Shown here in pieces: positions 53,047 through 64,000 of a stretch of DNA of 64,000 nucleotides. A program made the translations under genes and the position numbers. Location: contig OX336349.1 in assembly GCA_946902875.1 (NCBI GenBank), positions 7,959,891-8,023,890 of the forward strand, in the 5' to 3' direction. The notes below the pieces were generated by a model. That model did no database searches and was not told the DNA's origin. It worked only from the letters and a program-made list of their open reading frames with translations. Position 1 is the first letter of the stretch, and every line of letters starts with the position of its first letter. Source of the DNA: Nematopogon swammerdamellus. Lineage: Eukaryota; Arthropoda; Insecta; Lepidoptera; Adelidae.

Positions 53047-54150
53047 AAATGTAGTACACTAATAGATCTTGAACTCTTATCTCAATTCATTATTTATTTT
53101 AGTGTAAATGTTATTTGGAGGTGCTTTATGTTTTATTAAATTCAATTCAAAAGGATAGAAAATATCATTTACATTCTCCCCAACTGAATCTATAAATGCA
53201 CACAATTTACATCTGCCAGCTAGTAACATGCGCGTTGATAAAGATGTTGTGAGTCCACAAGTGTAACAGCTATATTTGTAATTTCATCTTTGTGTCACAT
53301 CATTTAGGGTGAGACCGCACTACGAGAAAGTGAAGCGGAGTGCCACGGCGCTGTACAAAATTGTCCATATGAATTGCTTAGCACGCCTCTCGCGCTTAGT
53401 GCGGTTTCCTTCGTACAATTACATACAAAGAATGTTTTGACGCGCCGCCCTTCTGCAGTGCAGTTCCACATAGTGTGGTCTATGTGTATAAAAACTTTTC
53501 GTCTGATCAACTAGCTAGATGATATCCTTTTTCATTCTTTGGTTCTATTTTTTATTCATCACCGTTCGAAGAGACTGTTTATACCAAATTACCAACTATG
53601 GTGAGATTAAATCCTGTGACTAAGTCTGTTATTGTTTCGCACACTAGTATAATTTAAATTTGTAATATCTAATCAGGTTCGTACCACAACATGTCATTCT
53701 GTTACTAGTTATTGTTGAATCAGGAAGCACGGAAGAAACAACAGACTTATCTACTTTTTCCTATGAATATTGAAATGGTTGTTATAGAAAGTAACTTGTT
53801 AATGCCTGTAGCAATATCAGCATTTATTCATTGAATTTTTGTTTTCACCTGGTGTTTTATGTTTTTATATATTTTGAATTTTCAAAATGGTCTCAGCAGC
53901 ATCATTATGTACTTATTAGTTATATCAAATGCAGATAATTGTAAGAAGATTCCCCAAAATAACATAACTAGAATAAGATATATTTAATGAGGTTTAAAAT
54001 TTTATCATTTTATTATGTGTTGTGATCTACCTCTGTACCTACAGTAAGAACTTCTGTTCGGCACTAAAACTTATGGAAAATATATTTAAACACATTTTCT
54101 CACAATATGACCGTTTATGAGTTATTGCACTATACTGCGGTGAACGTGGA
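53047..54150. other. Intergenic, no gene seen
   Basis: 1.1 kb AT-rich. It contains a GC-richer repeat-like block at 53308-53510 (GTGAGACCGCACTACGAGAA). Nothing else is recognised. Confidence 0.4.
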
Positions 54151-54455
54151 ATTTTTTTTTATGGAAACTGACACGGTTGGCTACATCACCTACAACATCC
54201 ATGATGACAGCCCATAACACTGGATGAACTTGGTTTCACGTCAGTGCTTCCCTTCGGTCGTGCCGGCTACACTGAACTGGACAGAAAACACAAACTATTT
54301 ACATAGCCGTTTCGACCGACCTTTTATTCACTGCGGTGGTACCAACCCACCTAGTAATATAAGAAGGGAGTCATATCCCTTAGTCGCCTTTTACGACATA
54401 CACGGGAAGAGATGCAGTGGGGCTATTTTTTTAACCGGCCCCACACGGTACAACT
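54151..54455 (-). mobile_element. SINE copy (subtype ending in CCCTTAGTCGCCTTTTACGA)
   Basis: T-run, ATGGAAACTGACACGGTTGG, body, then CTTAGTCGCCTTTTACGACA and GGGGCTATTTTTTTAACCGG, as in the copy at 1-325. It defines a second subtype without the 5S-like head. Confidence 0.75.
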
Positions 54456-57081
54456 AATTTCAAAATTATTGCAAACTTATTGCAAAATACAACTAATTTC
54501 CGTCAGTATTGCACACAACAATGCGTAAGTATTGTTAGAAAAGGTTTCTTCACCGAAGCCATAGTTGCACACCCCCATTACGCAGCTGAATGTCAAAAGG
54601 AATCATCCTAATTCATTCTTAATCATTAGTTGGGTTATTTATTATGTAACGAAATTTTAGTACCCATAGCATGCAACTTTTTCAAGTTGATCATTTAATC
54701 CTGATAATAAAGGTTAATAATCTGCGTTGTAAGGCAAACTTACAGAAGTGGTATCTAAAAATGTCACTTCACTAATGTTATGTCAACATATGAAATTAAT
54801 TGTGTTCGGTTCATCTTATAGGGGACAGTTTTAAAATTCCAATGACCGTGTAATTAAAGTACATTGTGAGGCGCATGCATAGTCAAGGACAAAATAAAGT
54901 GTTGTCTATTGCGGAGAAATCGGTTAAATAAAAAGAGACAACAATGGTTTTTACGATTTTATCTTTTGATACTTCGTTGATTTTTTTGATAGTGGCAATA
55001 AAAACTGAGTCTCACCATTATGGTGGAGTCGATTATGGGCCCTTAATTTTAAAATTCCGCCATAATAACATTTCCGAATTTACGACGTAAACTCAGTTCT
55101 ATAAACTCATCTATAAGCGAGCGTTAATGGATTGTATATTTATAGAATTTATATGTATAAACTTAAATAATTCACACATTTATGTGAATCGTACAAATGT
55201 ATTTGAAATGTTAGGTATTTGTATTAGCGAAATAATAAGTTAATAAATATTTATAAACTAATACTCGTAATGTTTGGAATTTTGAATACATTTAACTGAA
55301 CAGAGCACATTAGAAGTGCCTGGGGAATATACGGCCAAAGCATTTCGCAATAAAAAAAAATCAATCCTGCCGTACAGCAGGAGACCATACTGCTACCATT
55401 CTTGGCACGATGATATTCATTCCAATGTAGGAAGGAATTATTCCTTTTATTTGGTAGTCCTCTCGACATGAAAAATTTACTGTTCGATTTCCCAATTGGC
55501 AATAGCCATGCATTAAATCCGATGCAATTTTGTTTTTATTATGCTACTCATGTGGACATATTATCATATATGTACACGGTGTTGCAACCCCAACCGTAAA
55601 ACCTGAAAGGGGGTGATTCTGTACGTGAAATAGAACAACTTTTGTTCTACGACTTTTTTATTTGAAGGAAAAAAATTTTTTTCTCCATACATTTTGAGAA
55701 TAGGTATTGAAAATTTGCATGGAAAAATTTTATTTTTTGTTTCTAAAAATTTTTTTTTCTTCACAGAAGTTTAGTTTCACATATAGACTAACCCCCTTAT
55801 GTCATTTAAAAATATTACGGGGGCAACTGCAACAACGTGTATAATACTCAGTAAATTATTTATTAATGTTTTTAAATAAATGCATCCACTCTGAAATCAA
55901 TTAATCGGTAGGTAGGTACCTACATATCCGTTTAGACGTAACATGAATTAACCTGATAGCCTTTGATTATGGACAACGTGCCCGGCCGTTCGTTCTCATT
56001 ATCTGACTCGTGTTCGGTTCACTCAGTCTTCGCATGTTGCAACCGTTTCAACGTATTATTTTTGGCTCAAACTTGTGTCAAAGTTTGTGTTGCGGAAAAA
56101 ATAGGACCGGGCCGCACCACATAAATCAATGTCCACAGGCTTATTCTAATGCCCTATTTACATTATATTAGTGTTTAGCATAGTACATTATGAGATTGTG
56201 GTGTGTGGTGTAAAATCGTTATAGTGATTAGTTCTAGCTTCTAGAATCAAATAAAATGCATTTATATTTTAGCCGCTCAAATCCTCTGCGCCACTTAACA
56301 CTCGCTGTAGTGTAAACAAACGGTCAATTTCTATACATGACAGGAGGATACCCAGTATCATGCGTATTTCGCGACTTTTATCCATTTGACTTAAATTTTT
56401 TTTACTTTTTATGTAAACCAACATGGGTGGCTGTGCCGAGAGACCATAAGCGCACTCGAAAAAACCCAAAATCACCTTTCGCGAAACCACGCTCAGTTAC
56501 GTGGCATGCCACCAGACTTGCTGACTGTCTATCCTGTTAATAAAACATTTCTACGGGCTAAGCTAGTCACAGCGGGCAGGCTGCGTTATCCTGTTTCTCT
56601 GGGTCTCCCTGACCTCCGCGACTCCCGGACAGTAGCTGCGTGCTGAGATGAGCGAGTGAGCACACAGCATCCATGACTCCGACCCATCGATCCTCTAAAT
56701 TCAACTAACCGGCTAGGTTGCAAGCTTCATCAGGAATGTTTACACCAACACCCTGTGGTACCCACCCAAACGACATGGTGGAAGACCTGTCTACCGCAAA
56801 GTATTATGTTGTTCATTTGGACTATCCAGGAGGCACGTGTGACTTAGGACCTTAAGGTTTCACCGATGTGAACAACACTACACCCCAAGAATGGAATGAC
56901 ACTCGACTGGAAGATGTGTAAACAGTCACTCTCAAGAATATAAGAACTCTCCTAAACACTAATCTAATCTAAATCGGGCTCTACAGACAGATTTGTGAAG
57001 CTAATTTATTTATGTAGCTCCATAAAGAATCTGTGGTAGCACACAGTATAGATATTATATAATAAGTATACAATAATTTAT
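54456..57081. other. Repeat-rich intergenic DNA
   Basis: No gene. 55570-55830 carries a common AT-rich repeat with ACCCCAACCGTAAAACC. 56396-56525 is a minus-strand LINE tail (CGAAACCACGCTCAGTTACG). 56580-56950 is a less AT-rich unclassified block. Confidence 0.4.
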
Positions 57082-57440
57082 TTTTTTCATGGAATCTGAC
57101 ACGGATCACCTACAACATTCGTGATGTCAGCCCATAACACCGGATGAACTAGGTGCCATGTCAGTGCTTCCCTTCGGTCGTGCCGGCTACACTGAACTGG
57201 ACGGAAAACACAAACTATTTACATAATCGTTTCGACCGACGTTTCATTCAGTGCGGTGGTACCAACCCGGGCGGGTTGAACCCTACCACTAAGTAAGGTA
57301 AGAAGGGAAGTGACCTACAGTTTTACGTGGAATCCGAACCACGGTCAGCCTCCAACGGTCGAGCGGTCACCCATCCAAGTACTGACCGGCCCAGCGTTGC
57401 TTAACAATCAATAGCACTGAGCTATCGAGGCTGACGATAG
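57082..57440 (-). mobile_element. SINE copy with 5S-like head
   Basis: T-run, ATGGAATCTGACACGGATCA, body, and TCCAAGTACTGACCGGCCCA plus GAGCTATCGAGGCTGACG at the right. The 5S-like core TACTTGGATGGGTGACCGC is exact here on the minus strand. Confidence 0.8.
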
Positions 57441-58017
57441 CTCAGTGAATTGATAATTATAATCCTAGTTCCAGCTAGGGTCATAAATATATTTCAGAAA
57501 CCTTTGTCCAAACTCCACAATGCCAAGAGCGGCACTCCTGGCACATGTTAGTAGGTACTTACGTAGGTACCTGTGTAATATTTTTTTTTTTTTTCGAATA
57601 CATTAAGTTAATGCAATTTGCCAAAACAAATTGTATTAGGCATACAGCAAAAAATATAAAATTGTTTTTATTCACGGACTACTCACCACACGCAGATTGC
57701 TCACGATAATGAAGATCATTAACCCCGCGCAATCTTGACATAAAAAGTGAAATGAAGCGTGATGCATGAGAAACAGGAAATAATGGCCAACATGGCTGCC
57801 AGTTGCCACAAATGTACGTAGCTGCAATGCTTGATGATATTTTAATCTGATGCTGAAATTGTGTATTAAAATGCTGAACCAAATCATGTCCGTGATATTT
57901 GAATTAATAGTACTGCGCCATTATACTATTTGAGGTTAAGACTGCTGTCCCGGCAAACCTAAAATTTGCAGTGATTTTCTTCTCTTAAACATGTTAAATT
58001 TTTGTTTTGTTTTTCAG

Positions 58018-58082
58018 GTTTCGTAGTTATAACAGATGACGAACAAGTTTATGAGAAATGCGTGAAATTCAGAGTCAACTGA
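58018..58082 (+). CDS. Orphan short terminal exon
   Basis: After a long pyrimidine tract (TTTTTGTTTTGTTTTTCAG) the frame reads FVVITDDEQVYEKCVKFRVN and stops. The acceptor is excellent. The peptide has no recognised family and no partner exon is found, so it may be an exon of an unassembled gene or chance. Confidence 0.3.
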
Positions 58083-58429
58083 GGTGAAATTGACAAATTA
58101 ACAGTTAATAGTGCGAAATTAGCAGTTAAGTGGTGTTAAATTTGACAGTTACCTAACTGGCGAAAAATTGCGAGATAACTGGCGCTCAATATAGAGGGAA
58201 ACCAAAACTAATATAAGAGTTCACCAGCATAGCAACGACATTGTACTCTGTAACAAGCAACACTAAATTATTTATCACATCGTCACCCGCCGTGATACCG
58301 GGGACTCAGTGACGTAGGTACTCAATCGCCACCGTAATAATCTTTAAAACACCAGTGATAATTAACATCCCTGTAGGCACCGAACTAAATACTCTAGAAG
58401 AGGCAAAGCGCGATGAAACATGTTACCCG

Positions 58430-58665
58430 TAGGTAAAGGTACTGTGTGGGGTCGGTACTTAATAAGAATAGTCCCACTGCATCTCTCCCCGTGCATGTCG
58501 TAAAAGGCGACTAAGGGATAAGCGGCCTGCACACAGCCCGTTCGACTTGTGGCTTTCATGGAAGACATAGGCTGGCTGGGGTAGCTGGAGACTGCGGGGT
58601 TTTGCACGAAGGTCCCCAACCAACCCCAAACCAAAAAAATAACAACAACAACAACAACAACCCGT
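58430..58665 (+). mobile_element. SINE-like element with (CAA)n tail
   Basis: CCACTGCATCTCTCCCCGTG, AAAAGGCGACTAAGGGATAA, GACATAGGCTGGCTGGGGTA, GGTCCCCAACCAACCCCAAA and an (ACA)n tail. Relatives lie at 15330-15535 (+), 690-775 (+), and the right part of the SINE subtype at 225-325 and 54370-54455 (-). Confidence 0.7.
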
Positions 58666-59144
58666 AGGTAAACGAGTGTGCGTGCCTTCACATAATAGTC
58701 ATCACGAATACATTCAAAGGATCGCATTATAAGCCATCTCATGCTATGAATGCGCTAACTAACTGTCCTTACTCACGTACTTACGGATATAAGACGATTA
58801 GGTGAGCCATCATATATAATATACAACGCAAGCATCAGACATTGTGAACACGGCTTATAAGCTACATGCAATTTACACAATTCTTGTTTTAGTTGCCTTT
58901 TATTAAGATTTTTATAAATAAAACATTTCCATAATTTTCGAGAGATGTATTTCAATAATATAACTATGTTTAATTTGAGAATTGCCGTGGTAACATAGAA
59001 AACATTACCTACCACAATTCTGAAGTTAACAAAATTATATGAATAACAAAAATTAAAATCTTCATGTGATATTGAATTGATTGAATGTAGGTAATGTGTG
59101 GAAAAATATTACTGCTATTTTATCTATTCTACACTCAACATTTA

Positions 59145-59530
59145 CAAGGCATGTACTACTTGTGCAGTGGGGCTTACCTCACTGTCCCATGGGAGACAAA
59201 CTTACCGAAGTACCATATAACCAATACTGCCATCTAGTGGACCTGCCATCTAGACGGAATTTGAAGCTCTATATTGAAATAGAACTGGCGGAATATTCGA
59301 CGTATACAAGAGTAGGATACGAAGAGTACCCACCTATGGATGAAATTATACAATAAACAATAAAAAGTCAGTCCGAGAGTGTACCTACTAAAATCAGTCT
59401 ATAGTTTCTTCAAGACCTAGGCTTGTCTAGAGCAATTTGTCTACATGGAAAAAGTTTCGCTGGCCGCACTGAAAGCCTTTTATAGAATTTGGATTGGTAG
59501 AGAGAGGGAAGTCGAGTACGGAACTAATTC
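59145..59530 (+). pseudogene. Remnant of the R2-type LINE C-terminus
   Basis: LTVPWETNLPK, NQYCHLVDLP, YLLKSVYSFFK and FYRIWIGREREVE appear in this order in shifting frames. They match the endonuclease end of the LINE at 49641-52491. About 130 bp in the middle (59250-59380) do not match. Its apparent 91-codon frame at 59081-59356 is therefore not a host gene. Confidence 0.75.
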
Positions 59531-59532
59531 TG

Positions 59533-59785
59533 ATCCACGTCTTTACATAGCCTTTCAACCGACCTTTCATTCAGTGTGGTGGTACCAAACCGGGCAGGTT
59601 AAACCCTATACCACCTAGTAAGGTAAGAAGGGAAGAGACCTACAGTTTAACGTGGAATCCGAACCACCACGGTCAGCCTCCAACGGTTGAGCGGTCACCC
59701 ATCCAATTACTGACCGCGACCAGGTATGCTTACTATCAAGACCGACAGTAGACCCAACCGCACCCCTGAGCTACCGAGGCTGCAT
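59533..59785 (-). mobile_element. SINE head half inserted in the LINE remnant
   Basis: Body from AGCCTTTCAACCGACCTTTC to the tRNA-like GAGCTACCGAGGCTGCATG. It sits between the LINE coding remnant and its 3' UTR (59786-59925), so it inserted after the LINE. Confidence 0.75.
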
Positions 59786-59925
59786 GAGGGCTTGACGCTA
59801 GTCGAAACGTCAGAGAGAAATTGGCCAATTGCTGTCTTGTGCTCTATTTAAAGTTTAAACCCTTCTCCTACATGTAATGGGCCCGGATGTGGTAAATGAA
59901 GTAATGGAGTGGTCTGTTCGTCACA
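59786..59925 (+). mobile_element. 3' UTR remnant of the R2-type LINE
   Basis: GAGGGCTTGACGCTAGTCGAAACG and AATGGGCCCGGATGTGG match the 3' untranslated end of the LINE at 49440-49640. Confidence 0.65.
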
Positions 59926-60439
59926 TACATACGAGTATTATTTTATTGAATAGATAATTTGACTAAAAATAATATATGTCTATCTTTAGTCCCTATAAAT
60001 TTTCTGCTCACTAAGTTGATTCTTAGATTGGAGATAGTTAGGTCAGTACCCAGTGGTAAAAGGGAAAATACACCTTACTACTTTGTCACATGCCGCTTGA
60101 GGAGTGGGGTAGCTACTTAGCATGTAGCAATAGTGAGACAAAGGTCTACAGGTTTATCTCCACTTTTGAAGCCAAGGATACCAAAGTATTTTATTTATAG
60201 CTACACAAACTACCTTGTAGTGGGTAAGAGGTCAAATGTCATTACATCACGGATGCAACCACAGAATACAAAAAACTATTAGGAATAGCAGAGTGACTTA
60301 GGTAGGTAGTTAGGTATGAAGACCAGTGTAACCAAATTCCTATGAAAATAATTAGTGAGTTTTGACACCTCACAAGTTAATAGTAGTCGATATTGGACAT
60401 GAGGTGGCTTAGATCAAATGGCAGTGGGCTGGGCAAGTC
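59926..60439. other. Non-coding stretch, no gene seen
   Basis: About 500 bp with no recognisable element. Confidence 0.4.
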
Positions 60440-60620
60440 AGCCAACGAGACGACGACCACTCTCTCTGCCCACATATTAACACCCAAATACAGTCTCTGG
60501 TCCTTCAAGAGGGCCGTGAATAGGCACCTATCAGGCCGGCACGGGATTCGCAACCTCCGCATGCGAAAGAATGTCCATGGGCGTCGTAGGGCGGACGTAG
60601 TTAAAACACCATAAGGCATT
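60440..60620 (+). pseudogene. LINE RT C-terminal end
   Basis: CCCACATATTAACACCCAAA, TCCTTCAAGAGGGCCGTGAA and GGCACCTATCAGGCCGGCAC match the LINE ends at 11600-11660 and 18440-18520. It is followed by a short GATATTTTTT tail. Confidence 0.7.
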
Positions 60621-61136
60621 TATGATATTTTTTTGCTTGTTGGTTTCCGTGACAGTAATGACAGGCGGAGATTAAGTGCGCGGAGTTACGCCTACTTATG
60701 GTACGCACGAGTCATCGCGCTACTTCTACTGCGGATGTACCTCTCTCTCGTATAGCAAAAAACTTCAAAAGTATAGAACTGTTCCTGTCATACAGTCAAT
60801 CGGCGTTATGCTCAGCTGCTGGGCATATGCCCTTAAATTGTTTTTCCAGTCCACTCTGTCTGCCTGTCCTGAAATTTAGGTTATTCTTCCACAATATAAA
60901 TGCTAATGCACAATTTGCTCAAGACGGACACGCGTGTTGATAATGATGATACACAAGTCCACAAGTGTGATGAAGTTAGAACTATATTTATTGTAATTTC
61001 ATATGTATTCTGCTCAACAATGTGTATTCTTATGAATGGTTTTTTGTGCAGCTATATTTTTGTATTTATGGTTATGGTAACAAAAATGATTCAAGTATTA
61101 CTTAATCAATAATTTTATAAAGAAAAATTACTTATA

Positions 61137-61275
61137 CCGGCCTTTACTTGGCTTAGCGTATTCGTGTTTGTTGCAAAAATTTTAGTTTTATATCGCTCTA
61201 AACAAGCCATTAAAGGGAGACGAAACGGAAATTTTTGCCAAATACACGAATACGCTAAGCCAAGTGAAGTGCCGG
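61137..61275. mobile_element. MITE with CCGGCNYTTCACTTGGCTTA ends
   Basis: Inverted ends CCGGCCTTTACTTGGCTTAG and CTAAGCCAAGTGAAGTGCCG. Flanks TTATA and ATTATA suggest an AT-rich target. Same family as 20674-20815. Confidence 0.85.
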
Positions 61276-61599
61276 CATTATAAAAATTAAGTATGTTTGC
61301 TCAGTATTGTATCAGTTGGGCGTTAGGATTTTGTGTTCTATGTACTTACCTAAGAGAACAAAAAAAAATGTTTTTAATACTAAAACGTTTCTTGTTATAA
61401 AAGTCAGGTACATATGTAAGTAAAGAAAAGCAGTTAATATTTTAAAGTTTCCAGCATACAGAGAGAACATTTGGTAGCGGCAAGGTCTTGCTATCGTGTC
61501 TGCCCGGCAGCTGGGGCAAGCTATTTATCTCAAAATTAAATTGAGTGCGCTCCCAAGAGTCAGGTTTCGTGTCAACTAAGATAAGGAAAGGTCAGATAG

Positions 61600-61864
61600 C
61601 CGTTTCAACTGCGAACATACCCGAGGCGACTGTGTCTAGTAGCGTATGCGCTACTGTCGCGTCTGGAGCCCTCGCAGCTCATGTGCCAGAGTTTAGACTC
61701 TTTGGAGAAGTTTCTTGTGACCCCGAACGATTTGATGTTGGTGCTCCAAAGTCGAGGCGCCATCAACGGTTGCGGCCTTCGACCAGGCCTTGAACTGAAG
61801 GACGACGGAATTTCTGCGGGCTACTCGTCCACACTGACACATTTGCTGTTCAACCTGTGCAAAG
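61600..61864 (+). CDS. Candidate internal exon of an unidentified gene
   Basis: A frame open from after a TAG at 61597-61599 to a good GTAATA donor at 61865 reads FQLRTYPRRLCLVAYALLSR, then LMCQSLDSLEKFLVTPND and LTHLLFNLCKG. The mix of Leu, charged residues and Cys looks like a helical-repeat protein rather than chance. The acceptor is not certain: it is within the first part, or the CTCGCAG at 61671-61677. A competing frame (61545-61793) is less protein-like. I do not recognise the family. Confidence 0.4.
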
Positions 61865-61885
61865 GTAATATACCTACCATTTTTA

Positions 61886-62125
61886 GGTTTCCGTATACCG
61901 TACGAAAGCCTATTACTAAGCCTACGCCGTCTGTCTGTCTGTCTGTCCGTCCGTCCGTCTGTCCGTCTGTCTGTCTGACTGTCTGTGTGTCTGTCAGTCC
62001 GTCTGTCTGTCCGAGGGCTGTATCTCTTGAACAGTAATAGGTAGCCCGTTGAAATTTTCACAGAATATGTGTTATTATGGCGGATATAACAACAAATAAA
62101 AAATAGAAAAAGTAAAAAATTCAAA
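61886..62125 (+). repeat. CCGTA/CGTCTGTC interspersed repeat with (CTGT/CCGT)n
   Basis: Boxes GCCTACGCCGTCTGTCTGTC and CGTTGAAATTTTCACAGAAT. The expanded (CTGT/CCGT)n run is at 61929-62011. An inverted relative lies at 62755-62895. Confidence 0.65.
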
Positions 62126-63211
62126 AGGGGTTCCCATACAAGAAACGTGTTTTTTATTCAATGTTGTTTTTGTAGTGTGGGAACCTCACTTAGCCGGTTT
62201 TTAAAGATAAACAAGGTCTATTTCACCACCTTAGACTAAAATGTACTCCTATCAACTGTATGAAAAATATCTCTCGCTTGAGCATTTGGTTCGTCCGAGA
62301 TCGGACGTAGTGGATACTTGAGATCCGTCTTCCTGCATACGTCATCTATCTGTCTCCGTCAAAATGCCGGCATCCATCCCTTGAGAAAAAACCAGTACGT
62401 GGACAAACGCTGTTCGGGGTGGTTCCAATAGCTAAATCCAACGCTAAAATTGCAAAAGGATTTCATACTGTTAAGATTTATAAAAAAAAAAAAACGGCTA
62501 AGTGCGAGTCGGACTGGCACACTTTATTGTTTGTTATTTTACTTCTAGAGTAGCACTAGCACGTATCTCGAGTATCACGCCATCTATGTTGTGCGTAAGC
62601 AGTGAACGCATAAACGCTCACTCACTAATTATAGATAGTGACTCAGTGGCTACCCCGAAATGTTAGGATAATTTGGTGATGGCACTCTTCCACATATTGT
62701 GATACTTCTATTGGGACCCCCTTTAATTCTTTACTTTTAGTTTTATTTATTATTTTTTTTTATATCCGCCATAATAACACATATTCTGCGAAAATTTCAA
62801 CCGGCTACGTATTACGGTTCCAAAGATATAGCCATCGGACGGACAGACGGACGGACTGCGTTGGCTTAGTAATAGGCTTCCGTACGCAGCATGGAAACTT
62901 AAAAATACACTGATTACTTAACTTTAGTCAGATACTAACACATAATGTATGTTCATAATTAGGGTACCTACTTACACACTATTTTTGTATTATCTTTAAT
63001 AACAATTTCCACATAATATGATTGCTCTTCGGTTCTAATGTATTAATTTATCAAGGGGCATTGCGCCCATCTGAACTGATCTGAATAAAAATTAATAGTG
63101 CCAGATAACACTGGCTATCATACGCTCTTAAATCATGTAATAGACATAAATTATTGCTATTATCTCTGCGCATCATGGCGCCACATATGATTTACATATC
63201 GCTGCTCATAT
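62126..63211. other. Repeat-rich, no gene seen
   Basis: Contains the inverted CCGTA/CGTCTGTC repeat at 62755-62895 and a GGCTAAGTGCGAGTCGGACT box at 62495-62515. Otherwise AT-rich and non-coding. Confidence 0.4.
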
Positions 63212-63305
63212 GCCTCTCCAATTTTTACTCCAGCCCTCCCGGCCTTCAGCGGTACAGAACATATTGATGGAAGGCCGGGAAGACTGGAGAAGAATTTGGA
63301 GAGGC
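63212..63305. repeat. Hairpin of two inverted RTE LINE tails
   Basis: GCCTCTCCAATTTTTACTCCAG plus CCCTCCCGGCCTTC pairs with GGAAGGCCGGGAAG plus CTGGAGAAGAATTTGGAGAGGC around a loop of about 20 bp. Both arms, read toward their ends, give GEAY/GLRAY-type RTE endings like 40895-41011. Confidence 0.65.
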
Positions 63306-63529
63306 CTACGTGCGTATGCAGTGGACGAACGCATAAAAACTCAATCAGTGACTTATAGATAGAGTAGAATGACTCAGTGGCTCTGACTCGTGCAGTGGCT
63401 CGATACACCAAACAGGAATGAATTTAAAAGTCTGCTTCATTCGCTCAGGGTTGTTGTTGTTGTTCGGACTCGTTCTCCGCGCTTAAGCTTATTATTCGCT
63501 AAGGGTTATTCTTAATTACTTACTTAAAG

Positions 63530-63917
63530 CAGTGGTGTCCAACTGGTTTCGCCTTAGTGCTACTTTCTTCACATTTCTGTCAAGCCCAGCGCCTGCTGGT
63601 AGGGACAGTACCTATGTATGACGTTTACCTATCTATAAATTTTATTGGGATACCTGGCTATTTTGATTTTCAGACAAATTTACAAAATTTGCTATATAAT
63701 CCATATGACAGCATGGACATCATTAGGCAATTTTTAACAAGTTTCTAGAACTTGTGAAAAATTGTCAACGCATTTCTACCTAAATTTATTTTTTATAATT
63801 TTCTTTTCCCAGTACCTACTATTTCAATATTTATGTTTATTGGAACGTCTGTGTGCGGGCGCCTAAAAATAAGGGCGCGTGCAACCGGGGGTCCGCGTAC
63901 TACCGGTTGGACACCGA
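63530..63917. mobile_element. hAT-type non-autonomous element, decayed copy
   Basis: Left end CAGTGGTGTCCAACTGGTTT and inner right end ACTACCGGTTGGACACC match the element at 25954-26496. The last bases of the right end are mutated and no target duplication remains. Confidence 0.7.
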
Positions 63918-64000
63918 TAACCTAGAGCATATTTCCCTCTTCTCATCTTTCATTCGGTAGCTTATCTACCTGTGACCCGAAATCAAATACTTATTTTCGA

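Noticed and set aside
53304..53510. Minus-strand 68-codon Cys-containing frame
   Set aside because: It is in a GC-richer repeat-like block, with no splice signals or recognisable motif.
59081..59356. 91-residue + strand reading frame resembling a host exon with a poly(A) signal
   Set aside because: LTVPWE, YCHLVD and IWIGRERE motifs in neighbouring frames show it is a shifted remnant of the R2-type LINE.

Overview
The window looks like nuclear DNA of a moth or butterfly. It is AT-rich, its genes carry short exons with standard GT-AG introns, and the introns are packed with SINEs, LINE tails, MITEs, hAT-, mariner-, BEL/Pao- and R2-type elements of the kinds found in Lepidoptera. The species cannot be named from sequence alone.

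Three protein-coding genes can be rebuilt exon by exon with matching splice phases. (1) Positions 452-12077, + strand: a gene of at least 1,508 codons, open at its 5' end, for a disordered Ser/Asn/Lys-rich protein ending in a four-cysteine zinc ribbon. I do not recognise it. (2) Positions 15666-21462, - strand: TAF11, the histone-fold subunit of TFIID, five exons, 297 aa, complete. (3) Positions 22141-47614, + strand: SDHA, the flavoprotein subunit of succinate dehydrogenase (complex II), twelve exons, 667 aa, complete. TAF11 and SDHA are divergent, and 678 bp between their start codons must hold both promoters. Gene 1 and TAF11 converge.

SDHA intron 9 is about 14.7 kb long because it holds an 11,086-bp BEL/Pao LTR retrotransposon (31905-42990) with two identical 384-bp LTRs and a perfect 5-bp target duplication. 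That element is itself interrupted inside the integrase end by a 4,221-bp DNA transposon (37843-42063). This inner transposon has long terminal inverted repeats starting CACAGTATG, a 5-bp target duplication CGTCA, no recognisable transposase, two small minus-strand reading frames, and a head-to-head palindrome built from two arrays of a 100-bp satellite. This nested structure is the most unusual object in the window.

From 47.6 kb to the right end the sequence is mostly repeats: a decayed mariner transposase, a nearly intact LINE reading frame with an R2/NeSL/Hero-type C-terminal endonuclease (one frameshift), remnants of the same LINE, several copies of a SINE with a 5S-rRNA-like head, and MITEs. 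Three orphan exon-like reading frames with good splice sites (52523-52710, 58018-58082, about 61600-61864) may belong to further genes that I cannot assemble.
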